A stretch of 64,000 nucleotides of DNA from Sepioteuthis lessoniana (GCA_963585895.1 OY757912.1:77485612-77549611); one strand, 5' to 3'; shown: positions 42,916 to 53,582, numbered from the stretch's first letter. Notes: generated from the letters alone by a model not told the origin. Program-made: numbers and translations.

Positions 42916-42925
<10 letters not shown>
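42640..42925 (+). mobile_element. Family H1 copy 3, tRNA head plus hammerhead
   Basis: Forward copy sharing its upstream 150 bp with 14.05-14.2 kb (CGAAAGATAATACATATGCG). tRNA-like head at about 42,780-42,850 (A box TGGCTGAGAGG, B box GGTTTAGATCCC), hammerhead at 42,870-42,912, then GACAATA and (TA)n. It confirms that head, ribozyme and (TA)n tail travel together. Confidence 0.7.
42870..42912 (+). ncRNA. Hammerhead ribozyme with one stem II mismatch
   Basis: Stem I CCACA/UGUGG, core CUGAAGA, stem II UUGU/ACAA but with a G-G mismatch at the closing pair beside the core, GAAA, stem III A-U, C-G, A-U with loop AUC, cleavage GUC. Core bases are intact; the mismatch probably weakens activity. Confidence 0.65.

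Positions 42926-42964
<39 letters not shown>
42918..42964. repeat. (TA)n tail
   Basis: TA run directly after the H1 element. Confidence 0.9.
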
Positions 42965-42966
<2 letters not shown>

Positions 42967-42983
42967 GTACACACATGCAGTTG

Positions 42984-43138
42984 GAAGTCCCCGTGGTGTA
43001 GTGGATATCAACAGGAATGCAACACTAAAGTAAGCATGATCGAAATCTCATTATGCTATTGTGTTGAATTTTGGATTAATACCCTTGTCAATGTTATGTA
43101 GTACTTTATCTTCCTGCTAAAGGTTAAATAGTTCCCCT
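42984..43138 (+). mobile_element. SINE-C copy, 3' truncated
   Basis: Head CCCCGTGGTGTAGTGGATATC, body ATTAATACCCTTGTCAATG and CCTGCTAAAGGTTAAATAG; the shared tail is absent and replaced by (AC)n. Confidence 0.65.
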
Positions 43139-43149
43139 CAACTATTCTT

Positions 43150-43203
<54 letters not shown>

Positions 43204-43204
<1 letters not shown>

Positions 43205-43430
43205 TGGCCTGGTTGGTAGAGTGTTTAAACTCTGGTCGAACCATACCAAAAACTTAAAAAATGGTACTTGATAGTTCCTTGCTTAACACTCGACATTATA
43301 AGGTACGTATCAAGGTTAAAGTGGAGTAATCCAGAGAAAGGAGTAGCGCCTTTCCCTACACATCACTGTGGTATCTATTGAAAAGAGAGCCTTCTGGTCA
43401 CCTTCGATTACGGTCGCTAACTTTACTTAG
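43204..43430 (+). mobile_element. SINE-A copy with altered head
   Basis: TTGGCCTGGTTGGTAGAGTG then CTCTGGTCGAACCATACC; most of the B-box region is missing as in the copy at 42.2 kb but with different flanks. Body and tail (ACTTTACTTAG) are present. Confidence 0.75.
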
Positions 43431-43688
43431 ATATAAATAAGAACCGAAGAAAATAGTCTAAGGGCTAGACTATAAAGTAATAATCCAAAGTGTACGAGGT
43501 AAATCCTATATACAACACCGTCTTGATATATGTAAACAAATATTTTACGACTCGATTAAATAGAAGGATATTTGAAGCTGCTATTTGATTTAGTAATTAT
43601 GTTGAGTATTAGGATTTCTTTGATACATTAATCCAATATCTGTTAAAAAATTAATCCATTACTTATCACAGTTTCCTTAACAATCGAT

Positions 43689-43689
<1 letters not shown>

Positions 43690-43720
<31 letters not shown>

Positions 43721-44142
43721 GTCGTGCCGCCCTGACCCTCTCTAGCCACTTCTCCCTATCGTTCATCGACTCTGGCAGGTCTTCAGGGCTATATCCCGTA
43801 TCCTCACATAGCTGCTGTATGTATGTTCGAGCTGGTCGTCCTGCTTTTGTCCGGCCATATGTGGGGGTCCATAGGAGTACATCACTTATGAGCTCGTCCC
43901 TGCTTCTCCAGCAGTGCCCTGCATGTCTGGTTCGTCTAACTTGTATAGTTTTCGTGATAGGAGGCAGGCGGCCGAATAGTTGGTGCCTTGTAGGGTGTTG
44001 CCGGCAGCACTTGTTCAATATTGCTCGCAGCATTCTTTTGTAATTGCCGTCAAGCTTCTTCTCCAGCCGTTTTGTTAGCGTCTAAGTAATGCATCCATAC
44101 AGTAGTATCGATACGACCGCTGCCAGGAAGAAACTGCCTTTC
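43690..44142 (-). mobile_element. RTE LINE 3' fragment with long (ATG)n tail
   Basis: Minus strand gives SFFLAAVVSILLYGC, TLTKRLEKKLDGNYKRMLRA, RRTRHAGHCWRSRDEL, RPARTYIQQLCEDTG, MNDREKWLERVRAAR and a tail of about ten ATG units translated as poly-Asp. One TAG replaces a Trp near 44,084 (TWT to T*T). Confidence 0.85.
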
Positions 44143-44747
44143 CTAATATAAATAAGGAGTTTGTTACGATGTTTCGTAGAGAGACATTTAGTTGAATTAA
44201 TATTAATTTTTTAGACTACATAGACTATATAATTTAACATTTAAAATAGACATTCTTTTCAAAGAAAATTAGGAACAATTTTTATTATCATTTATATCTT
44301 ATTTAGGTCTCAATTAACTATTAATATCTTCAGGAATTTACCGACCTAAAAAAAAAGCCTGAAGCGATTTAAATTATAGATAACGGGGTTTTAAAAAATT
44401 AAAAAATAGGATTGCATAAACGTTATATTTGTTAATATGTAATGATATTTACACCTAAACAATTTTTTTAATAAAGAAATTAAAATTCTCTTCTCACTGT
44501 AAGTTATGTAAACCTATCTACATCGTATTCAAATGCACAACTGTATTTTTTATATCTAAAGAAGAATATTGATTCCGGTGTACACACAACACTCTAAATA
44601 TGTGTTTAACTGCTAAGGTTTAATAAGAAACACATATTAATATGTAAATGATTATATGGCATTTTCAATGCACTGTATAAGTGTCGTTGAAAAGTTTCTT
44701 AGCAGCCGCCAGAAGGAGTCAAAGGAACTACTGATATTTTTTTTTTT
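44143..44747. other. AT-rich spacer, nothing recognised
   Basis: Strongly AT-rich, no frame and no repeat that I can name. Confidence 0.35.
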
Positions 44748-44749
44748 AT

Positions 44750-45325
44750 TGCCCAGTCAGCTAGGGCTGTAGAATACACTGACTGCACCTCTGCAGAGGG
44801 GTAAGACCACCCCCACAACGAATGTCCTGTTTATGACACTAAACAATCTGATGGTGAGGTTCCAGCAGTACTGGAGCTTTGGAGAATGTGGAGTACCCCT
44901 TCATTGCCATAGCTCCCAGGTCCACTCTGGCCCGGAGTGGTAGCACCTGATAGGGCCCTATCTATGGGTTAAATAGAACTAACAGCATACTTATGCTAAA
45001 ATGAATTGAGTAAACTGAATAGCTTGAAATAGAAACGTTTTTGACAATTAAACCGTACTTACACTTAAACTGTGTGCTTATGCTTAACTGAATTATTTCA
45101 AATAGAACTGTTTTTCGACATTAAAACTGTATTTACACTTAACTGAATTATTACATATAACTGCTTAAATAGTTTGAAATGGAAATGTTTTTGACAATTA
45201 AACTGTGTACTTATGCTAAATTGAACTGTTTTCAATAGAACAGATTATTTACATAAAAATGGATTTGGCGTTAAATAACCTACAAAGGTTGATATGCCAT
45301 AAAACCAAACAAACCAAACCATACC
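44750..45325 (+). mobile_element. VCR repeat, full length, forward (reference copy)
   Basis: 5' end GCCCAGTCAGCTAGGGC and TGCAGAGGGGTAAGACC, 5' block CCACTCTGGCCCGGAGTGG and ATAGGGCCCTATCTATGGG, four to five core units (ACTTATGCTAAAATGAATTG type), hairpin tail GGCGTTAAATAACC..GGTTGATATGCC, end AAACCAAACAAACCAAACC. Confidence 0.8.
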
Positions 45326-45329
45326 AACC

Positions 45330-45430
45330 ATCATATTTTTTTCATTATAGACCCCCTTGCACTTGGTAAAACGACGCTCAAGCATTTCAATCCCACCCCG
45401 GAAGAAGGTGGCATTCGGCTCCTCCAAAAA
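45330..45430 (-). pseudogene. Possible mariner transposase C-terminal fragment
   Basis: Minus strand reads FFRGGIEMLERRFTKCKGVY then NEKN, resembling the GI-x2-LE-x-RW-x-KCI-x-GDYVEK end of mariner transposases. Very short; adjacent to a VCR tail. Confidence 0.4.
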
Positions 45431-46560
45431 CCCTCAACAACACATATTGTTGAATAATAAATAGTTTGTCTATTAATTTTGTAAAGTAAGCGTAGAATTG
45501 AAAATATATGATTTCAATAGTTAACTGATAAATTGTTAGAATAAGAGTCATCTGATTGGTTGGTTCAGTCATAAGAATGAGTCAGTTTTACAAAGGGATT
45601 AGAGAGTGTCCAGGCACCGTAACGAACAGACGCCTAAAATGGCTACATCTCTAACCGTACGATTGACTTGAGAAATTGGGTGGACAAAGACGTTGAAAGT
45701 TAAACTATGTCTGTGTGTCCATTTATAAGAACTGAAGTAGACACAGAGACCAAGATAAACCTATGACCAAACGACAAATAAAGTGAAAATCTTAGCAGTT
45801 CCCTCTCTATCTCAACTCTCTCTTCACGCGACGATTTCACGCAACCAATTTCTTACCTTTCGTAATAAACAAAAAGAGATGATATTTTTATATATAAGTG
45901 TTTTTTTTTCTTTCCTTCCTTCCGCCGGTATCTAACGATATGACGTTTAAAAAATGGTGACTTCACAAGTCAGATGGAACAAAGACCGAAGAATTAAGTT
46001 TTTTTTTGTTGTTTTGTTATGTTTGTTTTTTTCTCCCATATCGATGAACAAATATCTTTCTCTCACTTGCGTACAAAAAACGGACAAACAAGCAAATGCC
46101 TATTTATATATAGATAATAAATCGAATAACTTGATTACTTCGCAAAACCTAGATTAAATAAGAAAAGAAACCATATTTCTTAATAGATTCACTACGATAA
46201 ATTTTAGAGCGTCTTATATGTAGTGAAATAGGCTAAGTCTGCTCAGCTACATTTACAAGCACGCGCTGGAGAACATCTTTGGAAACAAATGAAGATCTGG
46301 AGTTTGTTCAACAATGTGTTTAACACTTTCAAGTAGAAAGTCTTAACTTTTCGGAAAAAGAAAGGGAAGAAAAATCAATACCTTTATACCCTCTCTCTCT
46401 CTCTCTCTCTCTCTGCACAAGCAAATCCTTCAAGTATCTAAGGAGGATATATATTATATATGTTTGAAGCAACTCAAAGCTGAGTCTTCACAAAGGCAGA
46501 AAGCAGCACGAAGGTGTGCCGAATTATGCATCTATAATTCAAAACAAAGATGATTTTATT
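45431..46560. other. Spacer, no gene recognised
   Basis: Short CT run at 46,391-46,413. A 67-codon frame at 45,954 has no domain. Confidence 0.35.
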
Positions 46561-46617
46561 GCTATTGAAAAGGGAGTCTTCGGGTCACCCTCGACTACGG
46601 TCACTAACTTTACTTTA
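46561..46617 (+). mobile_element. SINE-A 3' end fragment
   Basis: ATTGAAAAGGGAGTCTTCGG to CGGTCACTAACTTTACTTTA, only the last 57 bp. Confidence 0.75.
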
Positions 46618-47084
46618 TATATATATATAAAGTTTAGACTGCGGCCTAAACTCAACAAAAGTATTTTTCCTGTTTCTGCTCTTGTATATTGCATTCTGTT
46701 GCTGATTAATTTTGGTCTTCTTTTTTTTTTACTGCTTTTTATCTTTTTTTGTTTTTGTTTTTGCTTGATATTTTTTGGCTTTCCTTTTTTTTTTTTTTTT
46801 TTTTTTTTCAATAAATTGGTTTGGGAAATACAATAAGAAAGCTACCTAAGCATTAAAAATAGCGGAATCTTGAATTACAAGTTAGTAAATATGCACAGAA
46901 TGGAATAACTTTAACGCCAGGCAGAGTTTTGGGAATAGCTTCAATATAATCGATAGGAATTGGGATTCGGTCCGTGTATACAAAAGAAAAGAACAAGAAA
47001 TACCTTCGGGTACTATCAGTGGGTATTTGGAAGTGTGTATCTGCATAGGTTTACCATTTTATGTCTCTATCTTTATGAGTGGTC

Positions 47085-47124
<40 letters not shown>

Positions 47125-47154
47125 TTGTTTAGTCCTGGAAACAAAGAGTAATGT
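46618..47154. other. Spacer with T-run and (GT)n
   Basis: Poly-T with a 23-base run near 46,785-46,808 and (GT)n at 47,087-47,121. No gene. Confidence 0.4.
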
Positions 47155-47567
47155 GGCCTAGTCGGCTGGGGTTGCAGAATACACCGACTGCAGCTCTGCA
47201 GAGGGCAAAGACTCCACAGACGAGTATATGATACTAAAGAATATGATAGTGAGACTCCAATAATGCTGAAGCTTTGGGGAATGAAGAAGACCTGTTCCTT
47301 GCCATTGCTCCCAGTTCCACCCTGGCTCAGAGTTGTAGCACCTGATTGGGTCGTATCTATGAGTCCAACAGAACTAAGCAGCGTCTTTATGTTAAACTAT
47401 ATTCCTTGAAATAGAACTGTTTTGATATTTAATCTGCGTACTTATGCTAAACTGAATTGTTTGAAATAGAACTGTTTATATTTATAAAAATGGATTTGGC
47501 ATTAAATAACCCACCATGGTTGATATGCCATAAAACCAAACCAAACCAAATTAAACCAAACGCCTTA
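47155..47567 (+). mobile_element. VCR repeat
   Basis: GCCTAGTCGGCTGGGGTTG, 5' block CCCAGTTCCACCCTGGC, core, hairpin tail GGCATTAAATAACC..GGTTGATATGCC at 47,497-47,529 and CCAAACCAAATTAAACC. Confidence 0.8.
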
Positions 47568-47970
47568 GAATCTCTTTCTTAACTTTATTTCTGAAATCAT
47601 CCAATTTAATCTCAGTTTTGTTCACACTGTTGCCGTTTTGTTTTGTTTTTAAATCTTATCAGGTAAATTATTCCAAAAATATATTTTTCTATTGGCAAAA
47701 AAATCCAGTTGATTAGTACTCTTAGTTTTTTTTTACATCTATCTTGACTGTAAGTTTCCAGTTCGAGGAGAAATAATCAAAAAATGTCTACCATAATTAG
47801 AAATTACATTAATTATTTTGAAAGTACTAATTAGATAATCTCAATTTCTTCTTTCTTGTAAAATAGTTAATCCTAATTTCTTCAATCTCTCACTGGAACT
47901 GTAATCTTTTACTCTTTTTATCATTTTCGTCACTTTGTTTTGTATTAAATTGTAACCTCGTCAAAACGCT
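47568..47970 (-). mobile_element. LINE (CR1/L2-like) C-terminal fragment
   Basis: Minus strand, with stops: KVTKMIKRVKDYSSSERLKK, LGLTILQERRN, DYLISTFKIIN, then NRKIYFWNNLPDKI. This order (RA-K-R, YEERL-x2-L-x-L-x2-LE-x-RR, DLI-x2-FKI, NRV-x2-WN-x-LP) is the conserved tail after RT in CR1/L2/jockey LINEs. It abuts the VCR tail tail-to-tail. Confidence 0.65.
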
Positions 47971-48099
47971 CGATATTTGGCGCAAAAACTTAGTGTCATG
48001 TTCAACTACGTGCGAGCATTGTCATTAAAAGAGGATAACATGCTAAGAGATATTCTGTGTCCATCGTGAGCTTTCGCTTGAGAACAAAACAGAATACTA

Positions 48100-48640
48100 T
48101 CTACCATCCGCAGCTCAGACGGCCGGGGCTGTATAATATACCGACTGCATCTCTGCAGAATGGTAAGACCCTCCCACAACGAGTGTCTTGGATATTACAC
48201 AAACGCATTGAGGTTTTGGTCCCGGAGTCCTCGGAAATTTAGAGTACCTTTTATTGCCTTTACTCTCCGGTTCACTTAGAACCCGGAGTGTTAGTACTTA
48301 ATCCTATTTACCAACCCCTCCGCTCGGGCAGGATATGACACAAGGTCAATTTTTAAGCAGAGTTTTCCTTCTCCTAGACTAGTTGCCTCACCAAGGCTGA
48401 AGAAGACAGTCTGTCCTACTATTTACCCATAGCTGGAAGGAGAATAATTGGATTCATACCTTTCCCAAGGGTATTATTGCTATGAGAAATGCAATCATTC
48501 TCGTCCAGGATTTGAACTCGAGTCGCCGTGTCCATTTCCTACAACTATAACCATTACACCACGGGCACCTCGTGTTAGTACTTGATAAGGTTCTATCTAT
48601 AAGTCGAATAGAATTGTATGACCATTTAACTGCGCAAAAC
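48100..48640 (+). mobile_element. VCR repeat split by SINE-B
   Basis: 5' end CAGACGGCCGGGGCTG, TCTGCAGAATGGTAAGACC, 5' block, then SINE-B at 48,300-48,571, then GATAAGGTTCTATCTATAAG and one core unit. Confidence 0.7.
48300..48571 (-). mobile_element. SINE-B copy, full length, with 12 bp target duplication
   Basis: GTGTTAGTACTT occurs at 48,288-48,299 and 48,572-48,583. The copy runs from TTTACCAACCCCTCCGCTCG to the head AGGATTTGAACTCGAGTCGCC and ACCATTACACCACGGGCACC, with a 25-30 bp deletion near 48,360. Confidence 0.85.
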
Positions 48641-48784
48641 AAATGCCTGGTGTTTAATTAAAGCTTTACAGTCATTTAGTGTTAGTTGGCTTCATTTCTC
48701 CAACTTCTTAGATTAATATCTCACCGAAAATCAAGATAATGCAAATGCTGTATTTCGTCGGTAGCTCTTAGGTTCTCCTCAAGT

Positions 48785-49021
48785 ATTAGTCGACCGTGAC
48801 CCGAAAGCTCCCTTTTTCAAAAGCTACCACATCAAGGTGCAGGGAAAGGCGCTACTCCATTCCCTGGATTGCTCCACTTTACCCTTGATCCTTACCTTAT
48901 AATGCTGTGTTAAGCAAGGCGGCATCAAGTACCATTTTTTGAGTCTTTGACTCGACCTGAGATTGAATCCCGGTCTCCCGGACCACTGGCGAACACTCCA
49001 CTCATTAAGCCAATGACCCGG
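48785..49021 (-). mobile_element. SINE-A copy
   Basis: TAGTCGACCGTGACCCGAAAG to GATTGAATCCCGGTCTCC and CACTCCACTCATTAAGCC. Confidence 0.8.
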
Positions 49022-49408
49022 TTTCCACAAGTATACAAATAATTTTTAAAAAATAAAGAAAAAAGTATATAAAATAACTATTTTAAGGAACGCTTGGTAG
49101 TTACACGATTGTAGTAACGGTCTTAATGTCGTTATATAAGAACAGAGGTAAAAAAAAAAAAAAATAGAACGTGGGTCAGTCGTTTCGGGACTTCCGCTAC
49201 GGCGCCTCGACTCCTGTTTATCTATTGATTAATGAACTATTGATTAATGAACTGGACTAGTCGAAAGAATCTAAACTCGAGAAAAAAAGCTGCTAAGGGG
49301 ATAAATTCGGTAAAATACTATTATCTGACTTCACAGACCAATTCCTTAATTTTTATGTTTGGATATTTACATTTTTCTTTGTGAACTCATTGTAACTTAG
49401 CAATCACT
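49022..49408. other. Spacer with a short direct duplication
   Basis: CTATTGATTAATGAA is repeated in tandem near 49,221-49,250. Otherwise nothing recognised. Confidence 0.35.
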
Positions 49409-49654
49409 GGGGGTGTCCTCGTGGTATAATGGTTAAAGCGATGGACTGCGGAATCGCAGTACGCGAGTTCCTACTCCAGTCGCGCTATTACGTTCACTTT
49501 CGGGCAAATGCCCTTGGGAAAGGTATGAACCCCCTTATCCTCCCAGCTATGGGTTAAATAATACCATAACTGTTCTTCTAGGAGAATGGCTTTGGCATTA
49601 AATAACCTAAAAAGAGTTGATATGCCATTAAACAAAGAAACCAACCAACCAACC
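49409..49654 (+). mobile_element. SINE-C copy, full length (reference copy)
   Basis: tRNA-like head GGTGTCCTCGTGGTATAATGG, B-box region GCGAGTTCCTACTCCAG, body CGCTATTACGTTCACTTTCG and GGGAAAGGTATGAACCCCC, shared tail GGCATTAAATAACC..GTTGATATGCC, end AACCAACCAACC. Confidence 0.85.
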
Positions 49655-49679
49655 TTAGCAATCACTACGTAAAGCTCTT

Positions 49680-50140
49680 GCCGAGTAAGCTAGGACTGTA
49701 GAATACACAAACTATTTTTCTGCAGAGGGGTAAGCACCCCTCCCCCAATGAGTGTCCTGGATATGACACTAAACAATCTAATGGTGAGCTTCCAGTAATG
49801 CTGAAGATTTGTGGAATGCATAGTACCCCTTCATTACCATCACACCGTGGTCCACTCCGTCCCGGAGTGGTAGCACTTGATAGGGTCTTATCTATGGGTC
49901 AAAAAGAACTCAATTGCGTATTTATGCTAAACTAAATTGCTTGAAATGGAACTATTTTGACATTTAAACTACGTACTTATGCTAGACGGAATTGCTTGCA
50001 ATGGAATTGATTTTGTATAGAACACTGAATTGTTTGAAATAGAACTATTTTGACATTTAACTGTGTGTTAATAAAAACTATATTTATACTAAACTGAATT
50101 CTTTGATTTAGAACTGTTTGACTTAAATGAATGGCTTAAA
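49680..50140 (+). mobile_element. VCR repeat, tail missing
   Basis: GAGTAAGCTAGGACTGTAG, 5' block CACTCCGTCCCGGAGTGG, several core units (TTATGCTAAACT.AATTG), then it meets an inverted VCR fragment. Confidence 0.75.
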
Positions 50141-50144
50141 ATAA

Positions 50145-50310
50145 AAAAATAAACAGGCACACATCCCCAAAAGCTCCCGCATTACTGGAGCCTCACAACC
50201 AGATTGTTTAATATCATATATAGGACCCTCATGCGGGATGTTCCACTCAGCAGATATGCAGTCGGTGTATTCTATGGTTCTGGCTGATTGGGCTGTTAGG
50301 ATTTGAATTT
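50145..50310 (-). mobile_element. VCR 5' fragment, inverted
   Basis: CCCCAAAAGCTCCCGCATTAC, GATATGCAGTCGGTGTATTC and GGCTGATTGGGCTG. Together with the preceding copy it forms a head-opposed pair. Confidence 0.65.
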
Positions 50311-50534
50311 CTTCGACGTTCTCCATACTCACAAAATTTAACACCAACAGATTTGGATTTGTTTTGAACCCAAGAACATTCCAAAAGTGTCAAAAAATTC
50401 TGAAACAAAAAAAGGGGAAAATCGCAGACTTCTTAAAACGTTAGGCTGTAGCAGTTAAAAATATATGTGATTACATGTTTTTATAATAATACTTACGTGA
50501 ATTAAACTTAGATCTTTTTTGCCATTTCTGATTT

Positions 50535-50748
50535 GATTTGGTTTCTTTGTTTGATGGCATATCAACTTCCGTGGGTTATTTAATGCCAGAGCTATTCTTA
50601 TGGAAGAACTTAAGCGATACTATATAACCTATAGCTGTGGGGCTAATGTGGTTCATATCTTTCTCATGGGTTATTATCCGAAAGTGAACGTAATAGCAGG
50701 ACAAGAGTTCCAACTTACAGACTATGATGTCACACGGGGACTCTTCCC
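50535..50748 (-). mobile_element. SINE-C copy, diverged
   Basis: Tail GATGGCATATCAACTTCCG, body and head side GACAAGAGTTCCAACTTAC. Confidence 0.65.
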
Positions 50749-50954
50749 CATATCCTTTCGGATAAAACGTCATTTCTTTCCGAATATTTTAACATATCCA
50801 TGAAATAATGATTCCCATAAGTTATTACGTCATTTGGGGCATTGTTAAGTACAAGAATTCTTGGCATCTTCGAAGAAAATACGATCACTTGAAGGTGTCC
50901 ATTTCTTCTCCAAGAATCATATGACAGGTTATACTGGGTTAATTGTTACTAAAA

Positions 50955-51220
50955 GGATGTGTCCGAGGTTTACGTAGTAGGAAATAGACACTGTGATACG
51001 AGTTCAAATCCTGTATGAGACTGACTGCATTTCACATTGCACGAATATCATGGGAAAGGTATGAATCTAACAATTCCTTCTCCAGCAATGTGTAAATAGT
51101 AGAACAAATCAAGTAATTAAACTTTATATGGCAACTGGTCTGGAAGAAGGAAAACTCTGAATTGAAGCCTGTTAAACTCCGCTAAAAATCGACTTAGTGT
51201 CACATGGGGTTGGTAAATGT
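50955..51220 (+). mobile_element. SINE-B copy, forward, diverged
   Basis: Head B box GAGTTCAAATCCTGTATGAG, body GGGAAAGGTATGAATC, end TTAAACTCCGCTAAAAATCG and GGGGTTGGTAAATG. Confidence 0.7.
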
Positions 51221-51447
51221 ACTCCTCGTACCCATAGCACCAACGATCCTTGACCTATCTAATGTTTAACTTCCAATCTTCAATTGATATTTTGAGATTT
51301 TAAATTTAAATCAATAGTTTTTAGCGTTGCAATAATAAGTAAAGCTTCAAAGTACATATATGTAACTAACAAATGTGTAAACGGTTGAATAAAACACCCA
51401 TCTACTGATTAACAATTTTTTTATTTCTTTAAATTGAATGAAAAGTA

Positions 51448-51710
51448 AAAGTGAAGTTGACAACCATAGTCGGGGGTGACCCGAAGACTCCCTTTTCAAT
51501 AGCAACTACATCGAGGTGTAGGGGAGGGCGCTACTCCATTCCCTGGATTGCTCCAATTTACCATTGATCCTTACCAAATAATGATGAGTGTTAAGCAAGG
51601 TGGCTTCAAGTACCATTTTTTGAGTCGTTGGTATGACTCGACCTGGCGATTGAACCCCAGTCTTCCAGACCATTCGTGAACACTGTACTCATTAAGCCAA
51701 TGGCCCAGTC
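51448..51710 (-). mobile_element. SINE-A copy with 7 bp target duplication
   Basis: AAAAGTA flanks it (51,441-51,447 and 51,711-51,717). AAAGTGAAGTTGACAACC at the tail; head GCGATTGAACCCCAGTC and AAGCCAATGGCCCAG. Confidence 0.85.
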
Positions 51711-51954
51711 AAAAGTATGCTAAAAAAGAGAAGTTACAAAGTCTTTTCTTGTAAGAAAAGATTAGTCAGAGCGTAAATATTTTGAGGGAGGACGTGAAAA
51801 TCCATGCATGAAATGTGGCAGTTTTTGCTAGCTTAAATATAATAGATTAATGGTGTGTGTGTGTGCGTATATAAAATCTGTGTGTTCATGTCACACTCTC
51901 TACATGTACAGGACTGCAGATGAAATTTTCATCAGCAAGCGTTTATTCGTTTCA

Positions 51955-52299
51955 TCATCATCATCCTCATCATCATGTCGTACCGCTAGCACGGATATCC
52001 CTGACCCTCTCTCGCCACTCCTCCATATCGTTCATCGCCTCTGGCAGGTCTTTAGGGCTATATCCCGTATCCTCACATAGCTGCTGTATGTATGTTCGAG
52101 CTGGTCGTCCTGCTTTTGTTCGGTCATATGTGGGGTTCCATAGTAGTACATCACTTATGAGCTCGTCCCTACATCTCCAGCAGTGACCTGCATGTCTGGT
52201 TCGTCTAACTTGGATAGTTTTCGTGATGGGAGGCAGGTGGCTGTATAGTTGGTGCCTTCTGTGGTGTTGCTGCCAGGACTTGTTCAATATTACTCGCAT
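51955..52299 (-). mobile_element. RTE LINE 3' fragment
   Basis: Minus strand, one open frame of 108 codons from VILNKSWQQHHRRHQLY through RRTRHAGHCWRCRDEL, RPARTYIQQLCEDTG, MNDMEEWRERVRDI to the (ATG)n tail. 5' truncated beyond RT. Confidence 0.85.
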
Positions 52300-52745
52300 T
52301 ATTGCTCGTTTAATTTAAGGTAATAAATTTAATGCAAACTTCAAGGAGAATAATGCCGATTTTCACTCAAAAGAAATAAACCAAGAGTTGTTGAGTAGGT
52401 GTAGAATAGTTCCGTATCTATAGGAGAAGTAGTTTTTTCTTCGCTTATTTAGAAGATTGCAGTAGTCTAGAAATTACATGAAAAGTTGATGATTTGTCTA
52501 TGATTCTAAATGGCTAAAAAAATTATTCTAAACAATCTTGAGGAGAAAAGATTTTTTAGATTATTTTGGTTTTGATCCAACGAATTTTTTGCAGCAAGTT
52601 AAATATTCATCTGCGAATTCTCAAAGAAATTCTAAAATAGGCGGGTAAATGCCGATTGATCAATAAATGCAAAAATATCGCATCTGGATACTATTCATTG
52701 TTAAAAAAATTAACACTTTTTAGTATGGAAATCAGTTGATTTCAT

Positions 52746-53582
52746 ATATATATATATTTATATATATATATATATATATACTTTGAAACAACAACAAAAA
52801 AAACAATAATCATAGTAATAATTATACCAGTAAAATGACAAATTGAAAATAATCGAGCAAATAAGATATAGGAGATTATAGTATGTGGTTTTCATTGAGA
52901 CGGACACAAGTATTTTCCTATAATGTATTCAGCTATATTGAAAACCTAACATAGAATATTTCGGTAAGGAAAAAAACACCAAGTCAATTTAGACTAAAAT
53001 AACATATAATTTATGTACATATATTTACACATAATTGTAAAACAGTATAATGTCCCAAAACATACAAGTGGTTACAAACGACGTTTTAAAGGACAAGAAA
53101 TGCTGAATGGGAGAAGTTAAACACCCACAGTTTCCTGGTGTGGGGAACAATCTTTGAAGAGGACTTACACACTCATGCTTCTCGAAGAGGGGAGACGAAA
53201 GAAAGGGGTTCCACTTTCGACTGATATCTGCTGCTAGAAATCGGCTAGAACTTGCTTCTCGAAATGTTAAATGATCAACGGCGGTCACGTGAATGTCGGA
53301 AGTTTCGCTCATGAATCGCAAAAAGGGAAACAATTATGTTTTGTTCCTCAACAAGGGTAATAAATCCCTAAACCAATAGAGTATACCCACGTGAAAAATC
53401 ATGCAGTCTAAACTAGATCCCCTTTTACAGAATACTCGACAAACTAAATAATCTTTACACCCCATGCTTCACACAACAGTAGATAAAAGAAAACTAACCG
53501 CATAAGAAAAAACTTGGTCTGGTAATCAAATAGGCAAGGAACGGACAGTCATTAAGCACCTGAATAAGATATTCAGGCTTTT
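52746..53582. other. Spacer, one unexplained 102-codon frame
   Basis: A reverse-strand frame at 53,025-53,333 (starts MFPFLRFMSETSD) has unusually even composition for this window but matches no domain that I know and has no visible splice or promoter context. (TA)n at 52,744-52,780. Confidence 0.3.

Larger units (their letters stand above)
51385..52745 (+). repeat. Unclassified dispersed repeat U1, copy 2, with two nested insertions
   Basis: Parts at 51,385-51,447, 51,711-51,954 and 52,300-52,745 align in order with 31,060-31,750. A SINE-A and an RTE LINE fragment occupy the gaps. U1 is therefore older than both. Confidence 0.55.

Noticed and set aside
43677-43720. Poly-Asp stretch at the end of a LINE frame
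   Set aside because: It is the (ATG)n/(GAT)n tail of the RTE element read in frame, not a protein feature.
46539-46836. Lys-rich and Phe-rich frames
   Set aside because: Translations of a poly-T/poly-A tract.
49409-49490. A possible free-standing tRNA gene
   Set aside because: The cloverleaf is imperfect and the sequence continues into a SINE body found at several other places.
53025-53333. 102-codon reverse frame as a host gene or exon
   Set aside because: No domain, no splice or start context, and no neighbouring exons; kept only as a note in the spacer entry.
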